Source of the DNA: Lucinisca nassula
Lineage: Eukaryota; Mollusca; Bivalvia; Lucinida; Lucinidae
DNA length: 64,000 nt
Assembly (NCBI GenBank): GCA_963580285.1
Contig: OY757026.1
Location: 50,009,143-50,073,142 of the forward strand
Direction of reading: 5' to 3'
Part shown: piece after piece, positions 29,880-40,751 of the stretch
Numbering within the stretch: position 1 is the first letter of the stretch
Layout: each line of letters opens with the position of its first letter
Position numbers and translations under genes: made by a program
The notes under the pieces: generated by a model
The model's database searches: none
Told to the model about the DNA's origin: nothing
The model's input: the letters and a program-made list of their open reading frames with translations, nothing else

Positions 29880-30120
29880 GCAGTCACTGCATTTTGAAAG
29901 ACCATAGTTTTGACCCCCTTAAGCCCCACTTTTATCTATAAAAGAGCAAGGAATACACCACAGGACTAGAAAATATAGAGTGTACACGTTTTCTGGGCCA
30001 GACTAGCTAGTTTGGGCCAATTTAGGCCGCATCAGTGACCCTTAAATATTTTCAAACTTCCACAATGGAATCTGTGATCTTGGGTTTATGCTGGTATACA
30101 TTACTTCCTTATTTCTGCTC
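29880..30120. repeat. Dispersed block shared with 60960-61110
   Basis: GCAAGGAATACACCACAGGAC, TTTCTGGGCCAGACTAGC and ATTTTCAAACTTCCACAATGG recur in order at 60962-61085. It is associated with P2-type MITE sequence (TTTTGACCCCCTTAAGCCCC). Confidence 0.7.
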
Positions 30121-30130
30121 AGAACCTTAG

Positions 30131-30335
30131 CCCTTGTCCTGCTGAGCCCGGATATGCCTTATTTTCCAAACAATGAAGATCCAGATCAGATGGCTTCTGA
30201 CGAAGCCATCTGATCAGGATCTACATTGTTTGCCATTCAGATTGTGAATTTGTTGCAATAATTTGCATCAAACAATCTGATTGGTTGAAAATCGGTAGTG
30301 GGTGTGGCATATATGAATATTCAGCAGGACAAGGG
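30131..30335. mobile_element. MITE M1, copy 4, with TTAG duplication
   Basis: Complete M1 with ends CCCTTGTCCTGCTGAGC and ATTCAGCAGGACAAGGG. The flanks are TTAG on both sides (30127-30130 and 30336-30339), not TTAA. P1 lies at about 30172-30222. Confidence 0.9.
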
Positions 30336-30682
30336 TTAGATTGTAGGTACTTGTACTTAGTGGGTACTCATGAGTACATGTGTGTACCCAATCTATGTTT
30401 AGAGCAGAATCAAGATTTTTTACCTGAAAATTTTCATTTCTGGTGGTAAAATTTTGATATATGGCAAAAGAATAATTAGCTATAAAATAAGAATTGATGC
30501 AAGTATGGATCATTGAAATGAATCTATACTATTAAATTTTTTTTATTTTGCTGGCGAAGTGAAATAAAAAAATCACTTGCCAGGCCAGAAATAATTGAAC
30601 TTGTCCTGGGTAAATACTGAGGCAATGTATTTAAATTGTCAGGTCCAGTCTGTCTGTTGTGCTCTTGAATTTGGCATTTTAA

Positions 30683-30849
30683 CCCTTTTTGTACCAAATG
30701 GAATCCTCCTCCTTATATATGCAGGAGTCCATTTCGGAATTTAGGGGTGACAGGTTGTGTTTGCTTCAATATTGATTTGGAAAATGGCTGAGCTTTTTGA
30801 AATTAGTGTAATGGCTCTGATCTTTTTGGGGTTTCTGGTTCTAAATGGG
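30683..30849. mobile_element. MITE M3, copy 1
   Basis: The ends are CCCTTTTTGTACCAAATGG and GGTTCTAAATGGG, with TTAA on both sides (30679-30682, 30850-30853). Inside are TCCTCCTTATATATGCAGGAG and ACAGGTTGTGTTTGCTTC. Most of P1 is deleted. Confidence 0.88.
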
Positions 30850-30893
30850 TTAAGGGCTGAAAGGTAGCTGCAGGTATCAGTGGTTATCCTTAA

Positions 30894-31106
30894 CCCATCT
30901 CTTGCTGAATATTCAGATTAGCCACACCCATTTCTGACTTTGAACCAATCAGATTACTTGATGTAATTTATTGTTACAAATTCATACATTGAATGCCAAA
31001 CTGTGTAGATTCTAATCAGATGGCTTCTTCAGAAGCCATCTGATCTGGATCTACTCTGTTTGCAAAGATAGCTAGCTAGGGGTTGTTGTGAATAGCATGA
31101 TAAGAG
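30894..31106. mobile_element. MITE M1, copy 5 (reversed)
   Basis: TTAA at 30890-30893 and 31107-31110 flanks it. It reads TGCTGAATATTCAG, GCCACACCCATTTCTGAC, CCAATCAGATTACTTGATG, then P1 (about 31005-31060) and GGGGTTGTTGTGAATAGC. Within P1 the arms differ at several sites. Confidence 0.9.
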
Positions 31107-31285
31107 TTAAAGTGCTAAACAAGTAGTAGTTGACATTTTCAAATTTTCAAGGCAGACATTTCTTGGCTAGACATTCTAGATGATATATAAGCCTAATTTA
31201 ATATTTTTTGGAAAAACAATATAATAAAAACCCAATATAAAAAAAGTGTTGACTGCTAGTGCTTTGTTTAGCATTTTGAGCATTT

Positions 31286-31507
31286 ACCCATTATTTAACG
31301 GGATACTGGCAAACCATGCAGGCCCAAAGTGGATGCCGCAGAACAATGACATCTGAGCAGGGCTTATACTGTTTGCAGAAAAAGTTCAGCCATTTAAAGA
31401 TAACAGCCTGTCACCCTGAAATTACAACCTGACACCCCTAAATTTTGAAGTAGACTCCTGCTATATACTGTACAAGGTGGATGATTCCATTCGGTACAAA
31501 ATGGGTT
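31286..31507. mobile_element. MITE M3, copy 2 (reversed)
   Basis: ACTGGCAAACCATGCAGGCCC, GCAGGGCTTATACTGTTTGC, CCTGACACCCCTAAATTTTG and TTCCATTCGGTACAAAATGGG are M3 words in reverse order. The flanking tetramers have decayed. Confidence 0.82.
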
Positions 31508-32027
31508 ACCGGTAATCAATATGACAGAAAGTCACAGTAAATCACAGCATGGAATTAAATATTGATACCTCCCCCCAAGGTGTCGTACTTAATTGTTAGT
31601 TTCAGCAAAAATCAATGATTTCTCCCTCAGAGAAAGGCTGGAATCATAAGTCTTCGCTCAAGTAAAATTGATATAAATTGTCTACGGCCGACAAAATAAC
31701 TTCTGGAGAAAGTAAAGTAAAAATGATAATTGAAGCTTCAAAAGAAAACAAATTTCTAAGCCTCATCAGGAACATAAAAGACTGATGTCTTTGGGAGAAA
31801 TTTATCATAATTAGATATTATCAGAATTAGATATTAAATCCTTAACAATTCACATCAACTAGAAAAGTTCCATTTCATAGTAAATTTTGCTGCTTTATGA
31901 TTATTTCCCTCAGCACTGGAAGCCTTTTCATTATAGGAAATCATGTCCATATGAAACATGGTGTCAGAAGTGATATGTACATGTATTTATAGGTGAAAAA
32001 TGTGACATCTTTCTTTAGTTTCTGTTC
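31508..32027. other. No gene recognised
   Basis: AT-rich sequence with no repeat match that I can see. Short stop-free stretches lack motifs. TTAGATATTATCAGAATTAG is a small local repeat near 31811-31836. Confidence 0.4.
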
Positions 32028-32611
32028 AAAGATAAAAGATAAAGATAAAGAAGCTTTATTTAACATCGCATATCTGAAAAAAATAACATAAGCTCAGTTT
32101 GTTTGTTTGTTTGATTTGAGGTTTAACGTCCCCCGTCAACACTGAAAGGTCATTTTGGAGACGTTGCTTCCAATTTTGTGGGACTTTTACCCGACATTGA
32201 GTTGAAATGACATCTCAAGCCCTGTCACCAATGAAACCAATAGGGTTTATCAGCATGGACGATCCGCCTCACACCGCGGTTCCTGGACAGGCTTAGATCC
32301 TCTAAGCGGTTTACCAGAACTAGTGTGTGGGCGGGATTCAGCTCTGCGTGGAAGCATCATGCAGCCCATATATTTCTTCAAGCCCCTAACATAAGCTCAG
32401 TAGAGCTTTTATTGCGACAAACAAAGTATCATTTAACAAATACTTACCTGCCTTCATTTATCTTCCTAGGACTACCCCTGATAATGCGAGCTTCAGCCAA
32501 GAGAGCTCCTAGTACCATTTTGCACGCCTTTGGTATGGTGCAGCCGGGGATCGAACCAGCAACCTCCCATTCCCAAAGCGGACTCTCTACCACTGAGCTA
32601 TCGGGGCCGGT
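32028..32611 (-). mobile_element. SINE D copy 1, split by a SINE A
   Basis: On the minus strand the head is GGCCCCGATAGCTCAGTGG (A box) with TGGTTCGATCCCCGGC (B box). Then come CATACCAAAGGCGTGC, AAATGGTACTAGGAGCTC, GGTAGTCCTAGGAAGAT, AATAAAAGCTCTACTGAGC and a (TATCTTT)n tail. It is interrupted at 32098-32386 by a SINE A with a 14-bp duplication. Confidence 0.92.
32098..32386 (-). mobile_element. SINE A copy 10, inside SINE D
   Basis: A perfect 14-bp duplication, TAACATAAGCTCAG, lies at 32084-32097 and 32387-32400. The copy ends at AAGCCCC, so the GC-rich 5' terminus is slightly truncated. This junction gives clear proof that SINE A moves by target-primed reverse transcription. Confidence 0.95.
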
Positions 32612-32617
32612 CAAACA

Positions 32618-32830
32618 TAGATAAATAACATTACGAAAACACGCCTAAACAAATATATTGTAAATTTTACCGCCGAAAAAATGAAAATTTTAAGATGAAT
32701 AATTGTGATGTTTTTCTTATTTCTGCTCAAAACATAGATTGTGGATACCGGTACTTGTTAGAACCGCCTCACGATTTAAGGGGGTCAAACCTATATAGGC
32801 GTGTTTTCATGATGCTATAATAATAAATTA
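32618..32830. mobile_element. P2-type MITE, copy 4
   Basis: CATTACGAAAACACGCCTA, TTTTACCGCCGAAAAAATG, TTTCTGCTCAAAACATAGATTG, CTTGTTAGAACCGCCTCACG and TATATAGGCGTGTTTTCATG match the copy at 38784-39065. The right palindrome arm is deleted. Confidence 0.75.
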
Positions 32831-32854
32831 TTGACTTAATTTATAGAGGGTAAA

Positions 32855-32950
32855 GCACATTTCGTCACCTTTGCGCAAAAGGACAATAACTGCAATACAT
32901 TTTGTATTGCAGTTAATGACTTTTTGCGCTAAGGTGACGATTTAGTATAC
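32855..32950. repeat. Hairpin-forming inverted repeat
   Basis: Arms of about 35 bp: CGTCACCTTTGCGCAAAAGG, ATAACTGCAATAC and their mirror GTATTGCAGTTAATG, TTTTTGCGCTAAGGTGACG. A few mismatches are present. It may be a small foldback element; no second copy was found. Confidence 0.7.
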
Positions 32951-33004
32951 ACTAATCTTCCATGTGGCCCTCTACTGGTATTAATGAATAAAAACAAGAA
33001 AGGT

Positions 33005-33470
33005 CTATAAAATAGAAGTGAAAGCAATGATCAGGAATAGATACAATTAATCCACAGCTCCCAACAGAGATGCCAAAGGGAAAGAAACACAAACATGAAA
33101 TAAGTAGACCCTAATGAAAATATCAATATCGGAAAGTCAAAAGGACAGTTACTTTTCCACAAAATGGCCAACTGGCTATCCAACACAAAAAAAATTATAA
33201 GCAATACACACACTCAAAAACAAACCATAACAAAAATAAACTGCAAAGTAGAAGTAAAACAAAGATCAGGAATCGATACAATTAACTTACTCCACCCACC
33301 AAAAACATCAAAGGGAAAGAAATACAAACATTAAGCGACCAGACCATAATGGAATCCTAAACAAAGGAAGGCCATAAGGACAGTTACTTTCCCACAAAAG
33401 TTAGAAGAACTGCCTTGGAACAGCCAATGAAACAAATTCCACTGCGGTGGGGGGGGGGGGGGTGGGGGGC
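33005..33470 (+). repeat. R9 repeat, two tandem copies ending at a G-run
   Basis: Two diverged R9 copies lie head-to-tail (33005-33245 and 33246-33420). They are followed by a run of 14 G (33449-33462), T and 6 G. R9 sits next to a G or C run here, at 9283-9321 and at 40303-40311, so the run may be part of the element's end. Confidence 0.65.
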
Positions 33471-33471
33471 T

Positions 33472-33542
33472 AAAGTCAACACATACAAACATAGAAACCC
33501 ACACGCTAAAGTCAACACATACAAACATAGAAACCCACACAC
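33472..33542. repeat. 34-bp direct duplication
   Basis: AAAGTCAACACATACAAAC then ATAGAAACCCACAC occurs twice in a row. Open frames across it (33331-33546 minus and 33415-33717 plus) are not genes. Confidence 0.85.
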
Positions 33543-34340
33543 GCACTCAGTACTACTTTCTCACAGACTCACAAGTAGTTATGATACATGTACAAAAAGA
33601 TACAAACCAAATTCAAAATGTGTATGTTTAACTATACAGAGAAGAAGAGAAAAAGACAAAACAAACAAAAACAAACATGATACTTGCAGTAATATTAGGT
33701 CATGTAATGCAAATTAAGCAATATATAAATGTACAATATATCAAAGGAAATAAGACTACTGTTTCAACCATTTAATGAAATGATTATTATGAAAAATGCT
33801 CACTGAGTTATGATCTTTAAGTTCAGATGGTAGACTGTTCCATATGATTGGTCCAAGGTATATGATACTCTGTTTAAATATTTCCTTTTTAGCTGGGTCT
33901 AAGCAAAATAAAGTATGAAGAAACTGCAGATCTCAAGATCATAAGTTCTCTGATCAAACATTTCATTAATATATGGAGGTGTTATAATCTGATTTTTTTT
34001 TCACTTTAAACATAATCTGTGATTTTCAAGGAAATAATATAACCTTTCAAATACAGTAAGTATCTTTAAATCTGTCATGCTTTGAAATACATTATCAATA
34101 TTATAATCTAATATTTTCTTACATACACGTTTCTGAAATCATATTCTCTCTAAATTCATTTGAGATGTTCTGCCCCAAACCAGATTACAGTAATCAATAT
34201 GGGGTTGAATGTAAGTTTTATAGAACTATTTCTTTAATTCTTGTCAGAAGCCATAAATTTGATATCTTTTTGCAGAGTTGGTCTATATGACCAGACCAGG
34301 ATAAATTATATGTTATTCAGATTCAGAAACAAATTCTTAA

Positions 34341-34545
34341 CCCTTATCTTGCTGTTCAGGACAACCCCTATCTTTGCAAACAGTGTAGATCCAGATCAGA
34401 TGGCTTCTGAAGAAGCCATCTGATCAGGATCTACACTGTTTGGCATTCAATTTATGAATTTGTAGCAGTAAATTGCACCAAGTAATTTGATTGGTTGATA
34501 GACAGAAATGGGTGTGGCTTAAATGAATATTCAGCAAGATAAGGG
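34341..34545. mobile_element. MITE M1, copy 6, inside the LINE
   Basis: Ends CCCTTATCTTGCTGTTC and TTCAGCAAGATAAGGG, with TTAA at 34337-34340 and 34546-34549. P1 lies at 34388-34432. Counting only one TTAA, the LINE frame reads through the site as ...TILDI-KNLF..., so the MITE landed in retrotransposon coding sequence. Confidence 0.93.
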
Positions 34546-34806
34546 TTAATATCCAGAATGGTTCTTTTTTGATGGGTTTTAACTGACATCAGCTTGGTCT
34601 TAGAGGTATTTATAACCATTAGCTTTACACTGGTTAGAAAGATTGTTCAGGGCAGCTTGTAAAAATACAGAAATAGATGCCCAGGAAATGCCACAAGAGT
34701 ATACAGCCTACCAATGGCACCAAGGGGAAGAGTATGTAACCGTGAGGAAAACAAAAAAAGGATTAAAAACGAATCACAAATGGCACAGAAACCAACTCCT
34801 TCTTAA

Positions 34807-35011
34807 CCCTTGACCTGCTGAGCCCGGATATGCCTTATCTTTGAAACAATGAAAATCCAGATCAGATGGCTTCTGAAGAAGCCATCTGATCAGGATCTTC
34901 ATTGTTTGTCATCCAGTTTATGCATTTGTTGCAATAATTTGCATCAAGTAATCTGATTGGCTGATAATCAGTAGTGGGTGTGGCATATTTAAATATTCAG
35001 CAGAACAAGGG
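34807..35011. mobile_element. MITE M1, copy 7
   Basis: TTAA at 34803-34806 and 35012-35015 flanks CCCTTGACCTGCTGAGC ... TTCAGCAGAACAAGGG. P1 lies at 34855-34905, with arms ATCCAGATCAGATGGCTTC and GAAGCCATCTGATCAGGAT. Confidence 0.92.
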
Positions 35012-35082
35012 TTAAGCTGATCCCACAAGAGGTGATCAAACTGTGCAACAGGCACAATTTATGAAAATTAAATAAATAATAG

Positions 35083-35445
35083 AGGATCTTACATGAGTGC
35101 TCATGTATTATTTAATTTATGAAACGAGTTGAGGAAAATGGATAAAATGTGAGGCTTTGCCGCGCATTTTATCCCTTTTCCTCAATGAGTTTAATAAATT
35201 CAATAATACATGAGCACGAATGAAAGATTCTATTTATCATATGACATTTGAAACGCATTTTTTTCACGATTTTTAACAAAAATGTCAATATTCCACCGTT
35301 AGTAAACGAGACGTCGTTAAGGACGTCGTACATGTAACGTTATGGGACGTATCTAGCTAATTTGCATATTTAATCCACTAGTGGATTATCGAAAATATTA
35401 CATGACGTTATTACACTCTCAGACGCGATGTCATATGATAAATTA
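35083..35445. mobile_element. Foldback element FB, copy 2
   Basis: About 90% identical by eye to 23133-23500 over its whole length, including the left palindrome, GGACGTCGTACATGTAACG, ATTTAATCCACTAGTGGATT and GTCATATGATAAAT at the right end. It sits inside the decayed LINE region. Confidence 0.85.
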
Positions 35446-36343
35446 TAATAATACACAACCATAAGCAAATACAACATGAAGACCCCTGTCGGAAAATCAA
35501 AGCTACATTTAAAATAAACAACATTAGAACCACCTCCTCAGGATGGTCAGTATACGAGAGAACCTGGGACTGCTTTCGATTGTTGTCCATGAAATCCCGG
35601 TCTCGTAGATCATTTTTATCATCAGCATACATATGATACAGGATGAGTATAAAGGGGTAAATCAATAATGAATAATAACATCACTGGCCCTATTACTGAA
35701 CCTTGAGGAACTCCATTAATTATCTCTTCTTCATCTGAGACAACATTATTGACACTTACTCTTTGCTTGGGATATTTTAAGCAGATATGAGGAAAACCAA
35801 GACATAGTTTTATCAAACAGTTTATAAAGTTACTGGTTTTACACGCTCTGTAGGTTAAAGTCACCTATCAAATAAAATTCTTTTTGAGTTTCAAATACCG
35901 GTACCTATTATAGAAAAAATGCAAAATTTTCATTCCATCTGATGGTTTCATTGGGATGTCTATATTCATGTAGCATACCTACAAGGTAGCTTTTTGAATT
36001 TTTAGGAAAGATCTCAAGTAATAAACATTCAATTTCATCCCTGTCAATATCATAGCACCTTTCAGCTTTCACACCATCTTTCACATAGACTTCGATGCAG
36101 CTACCTTCTTCACTCGATCCTTTCATTAGAGATAATTCTGCTTCTTCAAAAAAACTGGTAATTGTCAATATAAAAGTAATTGTTCAGATGACACCTTTTC
36201 AGTTTTGTCTCACTCAGCCCTAAAATCCGAATTACGTATTCAACATAAGGTCAGTCTGGTCAAACTTGTTCTGTAAATCTTGTACATTTAAATGTCCAAA
36301 TTGAAAAACCTTTCTGCTTAATTGTAAATCAGGAGAACTTTGG

Positions 36344-36665
36344 ACAGGCCCCAATAGCTCAGTTGGTAGAGTGTCCGCTCTGGGGAACGGAAGGTCACGG
36401 GTTCGATCCCGGGCCAGGACATACCAAAGTCATTAAGAATGGTACTAGCTGCTCCTTGCTTAGCACTCAGATTTACGGGGTAGAGCTACTAGACTGGTCG
36501 ACCCAGTGTCAGGATAATGTGACTGGGTGTGGTATCATGTAATGTGTCTTCAGTGAGGCAGCTCTATAAAAGTGAGCATTGTGCTCCCTGTCGCAACCAG
36601 ACACCGTTGTGATATGACTGAAAAATTGTTGAAAGCGTCTTTTAACCCGAATACACCCACACACA
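36344..36665 (+). mobile_element. SINE C copy 1
   Basis: The head GGCCCCAATAGCTCAGTTGG (A box) and ACGGGTTCGATCCCGGG (B box) is followed by CATACCAAAGTCATTAAG, AATGGTACTAGCTGCTCC, a body with GATAATGTGACTGGGTGTGG and AATTGTTGAAAGCGTC, and an (ACACACCC)-like tail. A perfect 14-bp duplication, CAGGAGAACTTTGG, lies at 36330-36343 and 36666-36679. Confidence 0.94.
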
Positions 36666-36962
36666 CAGGAGAACTTTGGGCACACCTGGAAGAACATATT
36701 ATTGTCATGTACTTTGCTAGTTGAAATTATTATGATCATGTACATTATTTTGAATTGTTTGTTTGATTTGAGGTTTAACGTCCCCATCAACACTGTAAAG
36801 GTCATTTTGGAGACGTTGCTTCCAATTTTGTGGGACTTTTACCCGACATTGACATGAAATGACATCTCAAGCCCTGTCGCCCAATGAAACCAATAGGGTT
36901 TATTAGCATGGACGGTCAGCCTCGCACCGCGGTTCCTGGACAGGCTTAGATCTTCTAAGCGG

Positions 36963-37073
<111 letters not shown>

Positions 37074-37247
37074 CTATCTTCCTTATACTGAGTCGGTCAT
37101 ATCTGGCCATTACCTCAGTTGATTGGGTGGCTAAATTTAGAATTTAGCTGAAAAAAAAAAGAGAGAGAGGCACTGGATGCGTCCTTAAAACTATTTACAA
37201 TCTGCATCACAGAGGTATCCTAAAACGCATACCTCTTAGTCCCAATC

Positions 37248-37840
37248 TTACACTGTGCGGGCTTTAAACTCTTCTGCGGACTTGGCATTCACCGCAGAGG
37301 AGGGAAAACTATTCCATTGGGGAATAGTTCTAGGAAAGAACGAGTTCTTCAGGGCATCACTATAGGACTGGTATCTACGATATTGTGAGTCGTTTACTTT
37401 TGATGCCCTTGTTTGGGTTGACACTGTTACAGGGGTCAAGTACCTATCTTTATCAATAGACACTGAATCAGAGTGTATCTTGTAGAAGAAGGTTAGAGAG
37501 GACTGCTCACGAAGGGCCTCCAGGGACGGCCACTCTAGCTCATTAAGCATGTCACCGACGCTCCCTCTATTTCGCCATCGCCTACAGGTCCATCGAGCAG
37601 CTGTCCTCTGCACCTTCTCCATCTGCTGAGTCTGAGTTTTAACATAGGGGTGCCAAATGGGTGATGCATATTCAAGTTGAGGGCGAACCAATGTTTTATA
37701 TGCAACATCCTTTGTCTGCCTAGGTGCAAAAGCCAAGTTCCGTCTAAGGAATCCTAAAATCCTAGTTGCTTTAGATGTAATCTCAGAGATATGTTGACCC
37801 CAATCAAGATCGTCAGTGATGGTGATACCAAGATATTTGG
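37248..37840 (-). pseudogene. 5'-truncated LINE, reverse transcriptase C-terminal part
   Basis: The minus strand is open from 37840 to the stop at 37248-37250. It begins inside the reverse transcriptase thumb with KYLGITITDDLDWGQHISEI and TSKATRILGFLRRNLAFAP, then TLVRPQLEYASPIWHPY, MEKVQRTAARWTC, NELEWPSLEALREQSSL and FPRTIPQWNSFPSS, about 197 residues. No internal stop or frameshift is seen in this part. The 5' cut and the (AGAT)n tail are typical of target-primed insertion. It has no start, endonuclease or catalytic YADD, so it is dead on arrival. The group is probably CR1/Jockey-like. Confidence 0.9.
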
Positions 37841-38003
37841 TTTACCAGTACTAGTGTGCGGGCCGGATTCAGCTCTGCGTGGGTTTGCATCATGCAGCCC
37901 ATATATTTCTTCAAGCCCAGTACATTATTTTGAATTGCAGCATTTGCATACAGTGAATTTCACTGTATGCAAAATAAATTCACTGTATGCAAAATTCACT
38001 GAG

Positions 38004-38110
38004 TAGAATGTCTCCAACATTATGGCCAAAGATTGTGGGTGCCTCGTTAGGCAGTTCTTACAAGTACCCACAACCTATGTGTTGGGGCAAAATAAGGTGA
38101 ATAGAAAAGT
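38004..38110. mobile_element. P2-type MITE fragment
   Basis: AAGATTGTGGGTGCCTCG, TTAGGCAGTTCTTACAAG and TACCCACAACCTATGTGTTGG show a shortened P2 palindrome with flanking P2 MITE words. Confidence 0.65.
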
Positions 38111-38235
38111 GAACAGGAAGGTCCTGAAAGTTGTCTCCCTTTGAAAAAAGGCAGACAAATCTGCCACTTAGAGAGGGTAATGATGTACAACCTGGTCTGG
38201 ACTTATAATATTATGCTCTGGCATTTGCAATTCAT

Positions 38236-38577
38236 ATACAGTAGAACTTCGATGGCTCGGACACTGATGGCTCGTTTACCCCGGCTGCGTCGAACACGTT
38301 ACCAAGCCCCTAGGGAAATCCTCTATATAAGAAATAGGCGGGGCAATTTAGGAGATTTTCGTCTTTTATGTTACAAATGTATGCTGTGTGTACTCATTAA
38401 AATCACCTCAATGAGGCGATTCTAATGAGTATACACAGCATACATTTTCATTATAGAATACCGAAAAAGATGTCTAAAAGTATCTCGTTATGCCTCCTGA
38501 CAGCAATCCTCAGTGGCTCGAACTACCCCTGTCTCGAACAGATTTTCGAGGTGTTCGAGCCATTGAAGTTCGACTGA
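38236..38577. mobile_element. pogo-like MITE M7 with P2 palindrome, copy 1
   Basis: The left end is CAGTAGAACTTCGATGGCTCG; near the right end CGAGCCATTGAAGTTCGACTG mirrors it. The centre (about 38384-38440) is a palindrome, TGTATGCTGTGTGTACTC and AATCACCTCAATGAGGCGATT, related to P2. A reversed relative is at 42978-43322. End sequence and TA context suggest a Tigger/pogo-class MITE. Confidence 0.82.
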
Positions 38578-38783
38578 AGACCGAGATCAGAGAGACGCAA
38601 CAGAATGCAGTTTCTGGTCAGGGTATACACTGCCACCGTTTGCTTAAAATACAGGGATTAAAGGGTTAAAGAAAACAGTCTTCAGGTCCCTGACATTTTC
38701 CCAGCATAGTAGTTTAACGCGCTCTCAGCAGTGCTGCCAGAGCTTTGATTTTCTTTAAATATTAAATGCCTGATTTCACATTC

Positions 38784-39065
38784 ATTACGAAAACAGGCCT
38801 ATATGATTTTGACCCCTTCGAACCCCACTTTTATATAGAAAAACTGGGGTTTGCAGGGGTAAACATTATTTTTGTTATTTCTGCTCTAAAATATAGAGTG
38901 TGGGTACTCGTTAGAACCGCCTCGATGAGGCGGTTCTAACGAGTACACACAATCTATATTTTGAGCAGAAATAAGAAAAATATCACAATTTTTCTTCTTA
39001 AAATTTTCATTTTTTCGGCGATAAACGTTACAATGTATTGGTATAGGTGTGTTTTCATAATGATT
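38784..39065. mobile_element. P2-type MITE, best-preserved copy
   Basis: The outer ends ATTACGAAAACAGGCCTAT and ATAGGTGTGTTTTCATAAT mirror each other. The central palindrome (38895-38946) has arms of about 25 bp with GTACTCGTTAGAACCGCCTC and GAGGCGGTTCTAACGAGTAC. No coding sequence. Confidence 0.85.
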
Positions 39066-39181
39066 GGTCATTGACAGTGATGCAACATCACGTGAACAAG
39101 TCCATGAAATGCACACCCCTCAATGTAAACCCCATTTTATATAAAGAAAACAGGAAGGCATTATTTTTCTTATTTTTGCTC

Positions 39182-39383
39182 TAAGCGGTTAATCGGTACA
39201 GTGCACATTCTTTCGCCAGAAACTGACAACTGCCCTTCTTGAATCAGCTGAAGAGAGAGAATGACAGTAGAAAAGATTTCATGATCAATCTCCACGAAAG
39301 AATGTTGCAGACCCTGGCAGGTATCAAACCTGTGTCCTCCTGATCATCAGTCAGACAAGCATCTGACTGAGCTACCCAGGCCA
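39182..39383 (-). mobile_element. SINE B, 3'-truncated
   Basis: It has the tRNA-like head, body and start of the core (GTACCGATTAACCGCTTAG on the minus strand), but stops there: the core end and CAAA tail are missing. The 3' loss is not expected from 5' truncation, so a later deletion or recombination is likely. Confidence 0.85.
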
Positions 39384-39469
39384 TCGTTATCATAACAGTA
39401 GATGGAAACAAGGATAAACAAATGCTCGTGTTTTTTTTAAACAACAGTGTTTGTCACTTATCCTGAGCT

Positions 39470-39615
39470 ATTTTAAGACACAGCATCGGGTAGTAAATTG
39501 TACACGGTCAAATTAGACACAACATCTTATAGCAAATTGTACGAGGTCAAATTTTAGAACAAGTATGTTAAGCAGTTGAGGTGTCCGAATATGTAGGGTG
39601 AATGCGGTATGTACA
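39470..39615. repeat. MITE-end repeat shared with 46565-46680 and 52975-53045
   Basis: AGACACAACATCTTATAGC, GTACGAGGTCAAATTTTAGAAC and AGTTGAGGTGTCCGAATATG recur at 46575 and, in part, at 52990. A segment (TAGTAAATTGTACACGGTCAA) is duplicated here. Confidence 0.6.
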
Positions 39616-39906
39616 GTATTAGTTTAATGAGAAAGCTAATCGTTTAAGAAACAAATCTGCTTAAATGCTATTATTTTCCCATTCCTGCACTGTTGCACGG
39701 GTTTTAAAGAGCATTTTTAAGCTGTTACCATAACAACCAGCTGGTAATTAATGACACGCAGTCCTGGTTTAACCTTAGATTAGGAAGTAATTGAATTTGC
39801 AAGTGTATTAAAATTTAATTTTTAAAGACTATGGAGTATTTGAATAGAAGAAAATAATTAGTGCATATGCTCTAATGAGGAAACACCAATACATTTTCAA
39901 GAATTA

Positions 39907-40668
39907 TTTGTTTTAATTGAGGTTTTACGTCCCTGTCAACAAATTTAAGTCGTTTTGGAGATGTTGCTTCCAACACTTTGACACTGGTAGCTGAAATGAC
40001 ATCTCAATCCCTATCTTCCAAAAGACACCAATAGGGTTTATATGCAAGGATGGTTCTAGTCCTATCACTTTGCCTGGGCAGCCTTAACTGTTTGTTTTCT
40101 TTTGCTCCAACATTTCAGTTGTTTCTAGCTGTCCATTCCTCACCATTATTTCATCTCTGTGGTTGTTTGATTTTTGTGTGCTTGGAGATGTTGCACTGGT
40201 GAGTTAGGAGGCCTTCTTACGGACTGAAAAAATTATTTATCTAAATTGCGACGGAAATAAGAGCAAGTATTGCAGCTGCGTAAAATCAATTTAAGCATCA
40301 CCCTCCCCCCCCACCTCTGTTGTAATTTATTTTGTTATGGTTTGTCTTTGAGTGTTTTTCGCTTATATTATTTTGTTGATGATGGATAGCCAGTTGGCCA
40401 TTTTGAGGGAAAGTAGCTGTCCTTTTGGCTTTCTGCTATTGATGTTTCCATTGGGGTCTTGTTATTTTATGTTTGTGTTTCTTTCACTTTAATGCCACTG
40501 CTGGGAGCTGTGGATTAATTGTATTTATTCCTGATCATTGCCTTCACTTCTGTTTTAGACCGTCAAAGTATTTTACCAATTGTGAGGTCGGTTTCAGCTC
40601 TGCGTGGAAGCACCCTGCAGCCCAGTCTATTTCTCCAAGCCCCGATGGTTGGGGCCCCCTTTCAAGAA
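39907..40668 (-). mobile_element. SINE A copy 12, split by an R9-bearing insert
   Basis: SINE A words occupy 39907-40088 (TTGAGGTTTTACGTCCCTG to GCCTGGGCAGCCTTAAC) and 40566-40668 (AGTATTTTACCAATTGTGAGG to GATGGTTGGGGCC). The 470 bp in between includes a reversed R9 copy (40290-40560) with a C9 run near 40303. Both parts are diverged. Confidence 0.78.
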
Positions 40669-40751
40669 ATATAGTTTAACCCTTTTTACACTGGAAACCA
40701 CAAAATGGGTAACTGGCAACAAAAGCAGGCCCAGATCAGATGCGGCAGGCT

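Larger units (their letters stand above)
33757..36168 (-). pseudogene. Decayed non-LTR retrotransposon (endonuclease + reverse transcriptase)
   Basis: Read on the minus strand, pieces of one LINE ORF2 appear in order. Endonuclease part (36168-35865): IEVYVKDGVKAERCYD, KSYLVGMLHEYRHPN and, after a frameshift, EFYLIGDFNLQ, containing the GDFN motif. Reverse transcriptase (35864-35619): KQRVSVNNVVSDEEE, NGVPQGSVIGP and YADD. Post-palm segment (34640-34551): ALNNLSNQCKANG and LMSVKTHQKRTILDI. C-terminal part (34336-33757): LSWSGHIDQLCKKISNLWLL, TYIQPHIDYCNLVWGRTSQ and LGPIIWNSLPSELKDHNSV. The segment between endonuclease and fingers is deleted, and frameshifts and stops are scattered. MITEs (34341-34545, 34807-35011) and a foldback element (35083-35445) lie inside. 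Motif style suggests the CR1/Jockey-like group; the exact clade is not resolved. Confidence 0.85.

Noticed and set aside
35411..35665. Separate small gene at the YADD region
   Set aside because: The YADD and the upstream NGVPQGSVIGP belong to the decayed LINE, and downstream residues lose similarity after a frameshift.
36347..36422. A functional tRNA gene (GGCCCCAATAGCTCAGTTGG ... GGGTTCGATCCC)
   Set aside because: It is the head of SINE C: the same sequence continues into the SINE body, and a 14-bp target duplication encloses the whole unit. The same reasoning applies to the tRNA-like heads at 23529, 27200-27256, 32544-32611 and 40914.
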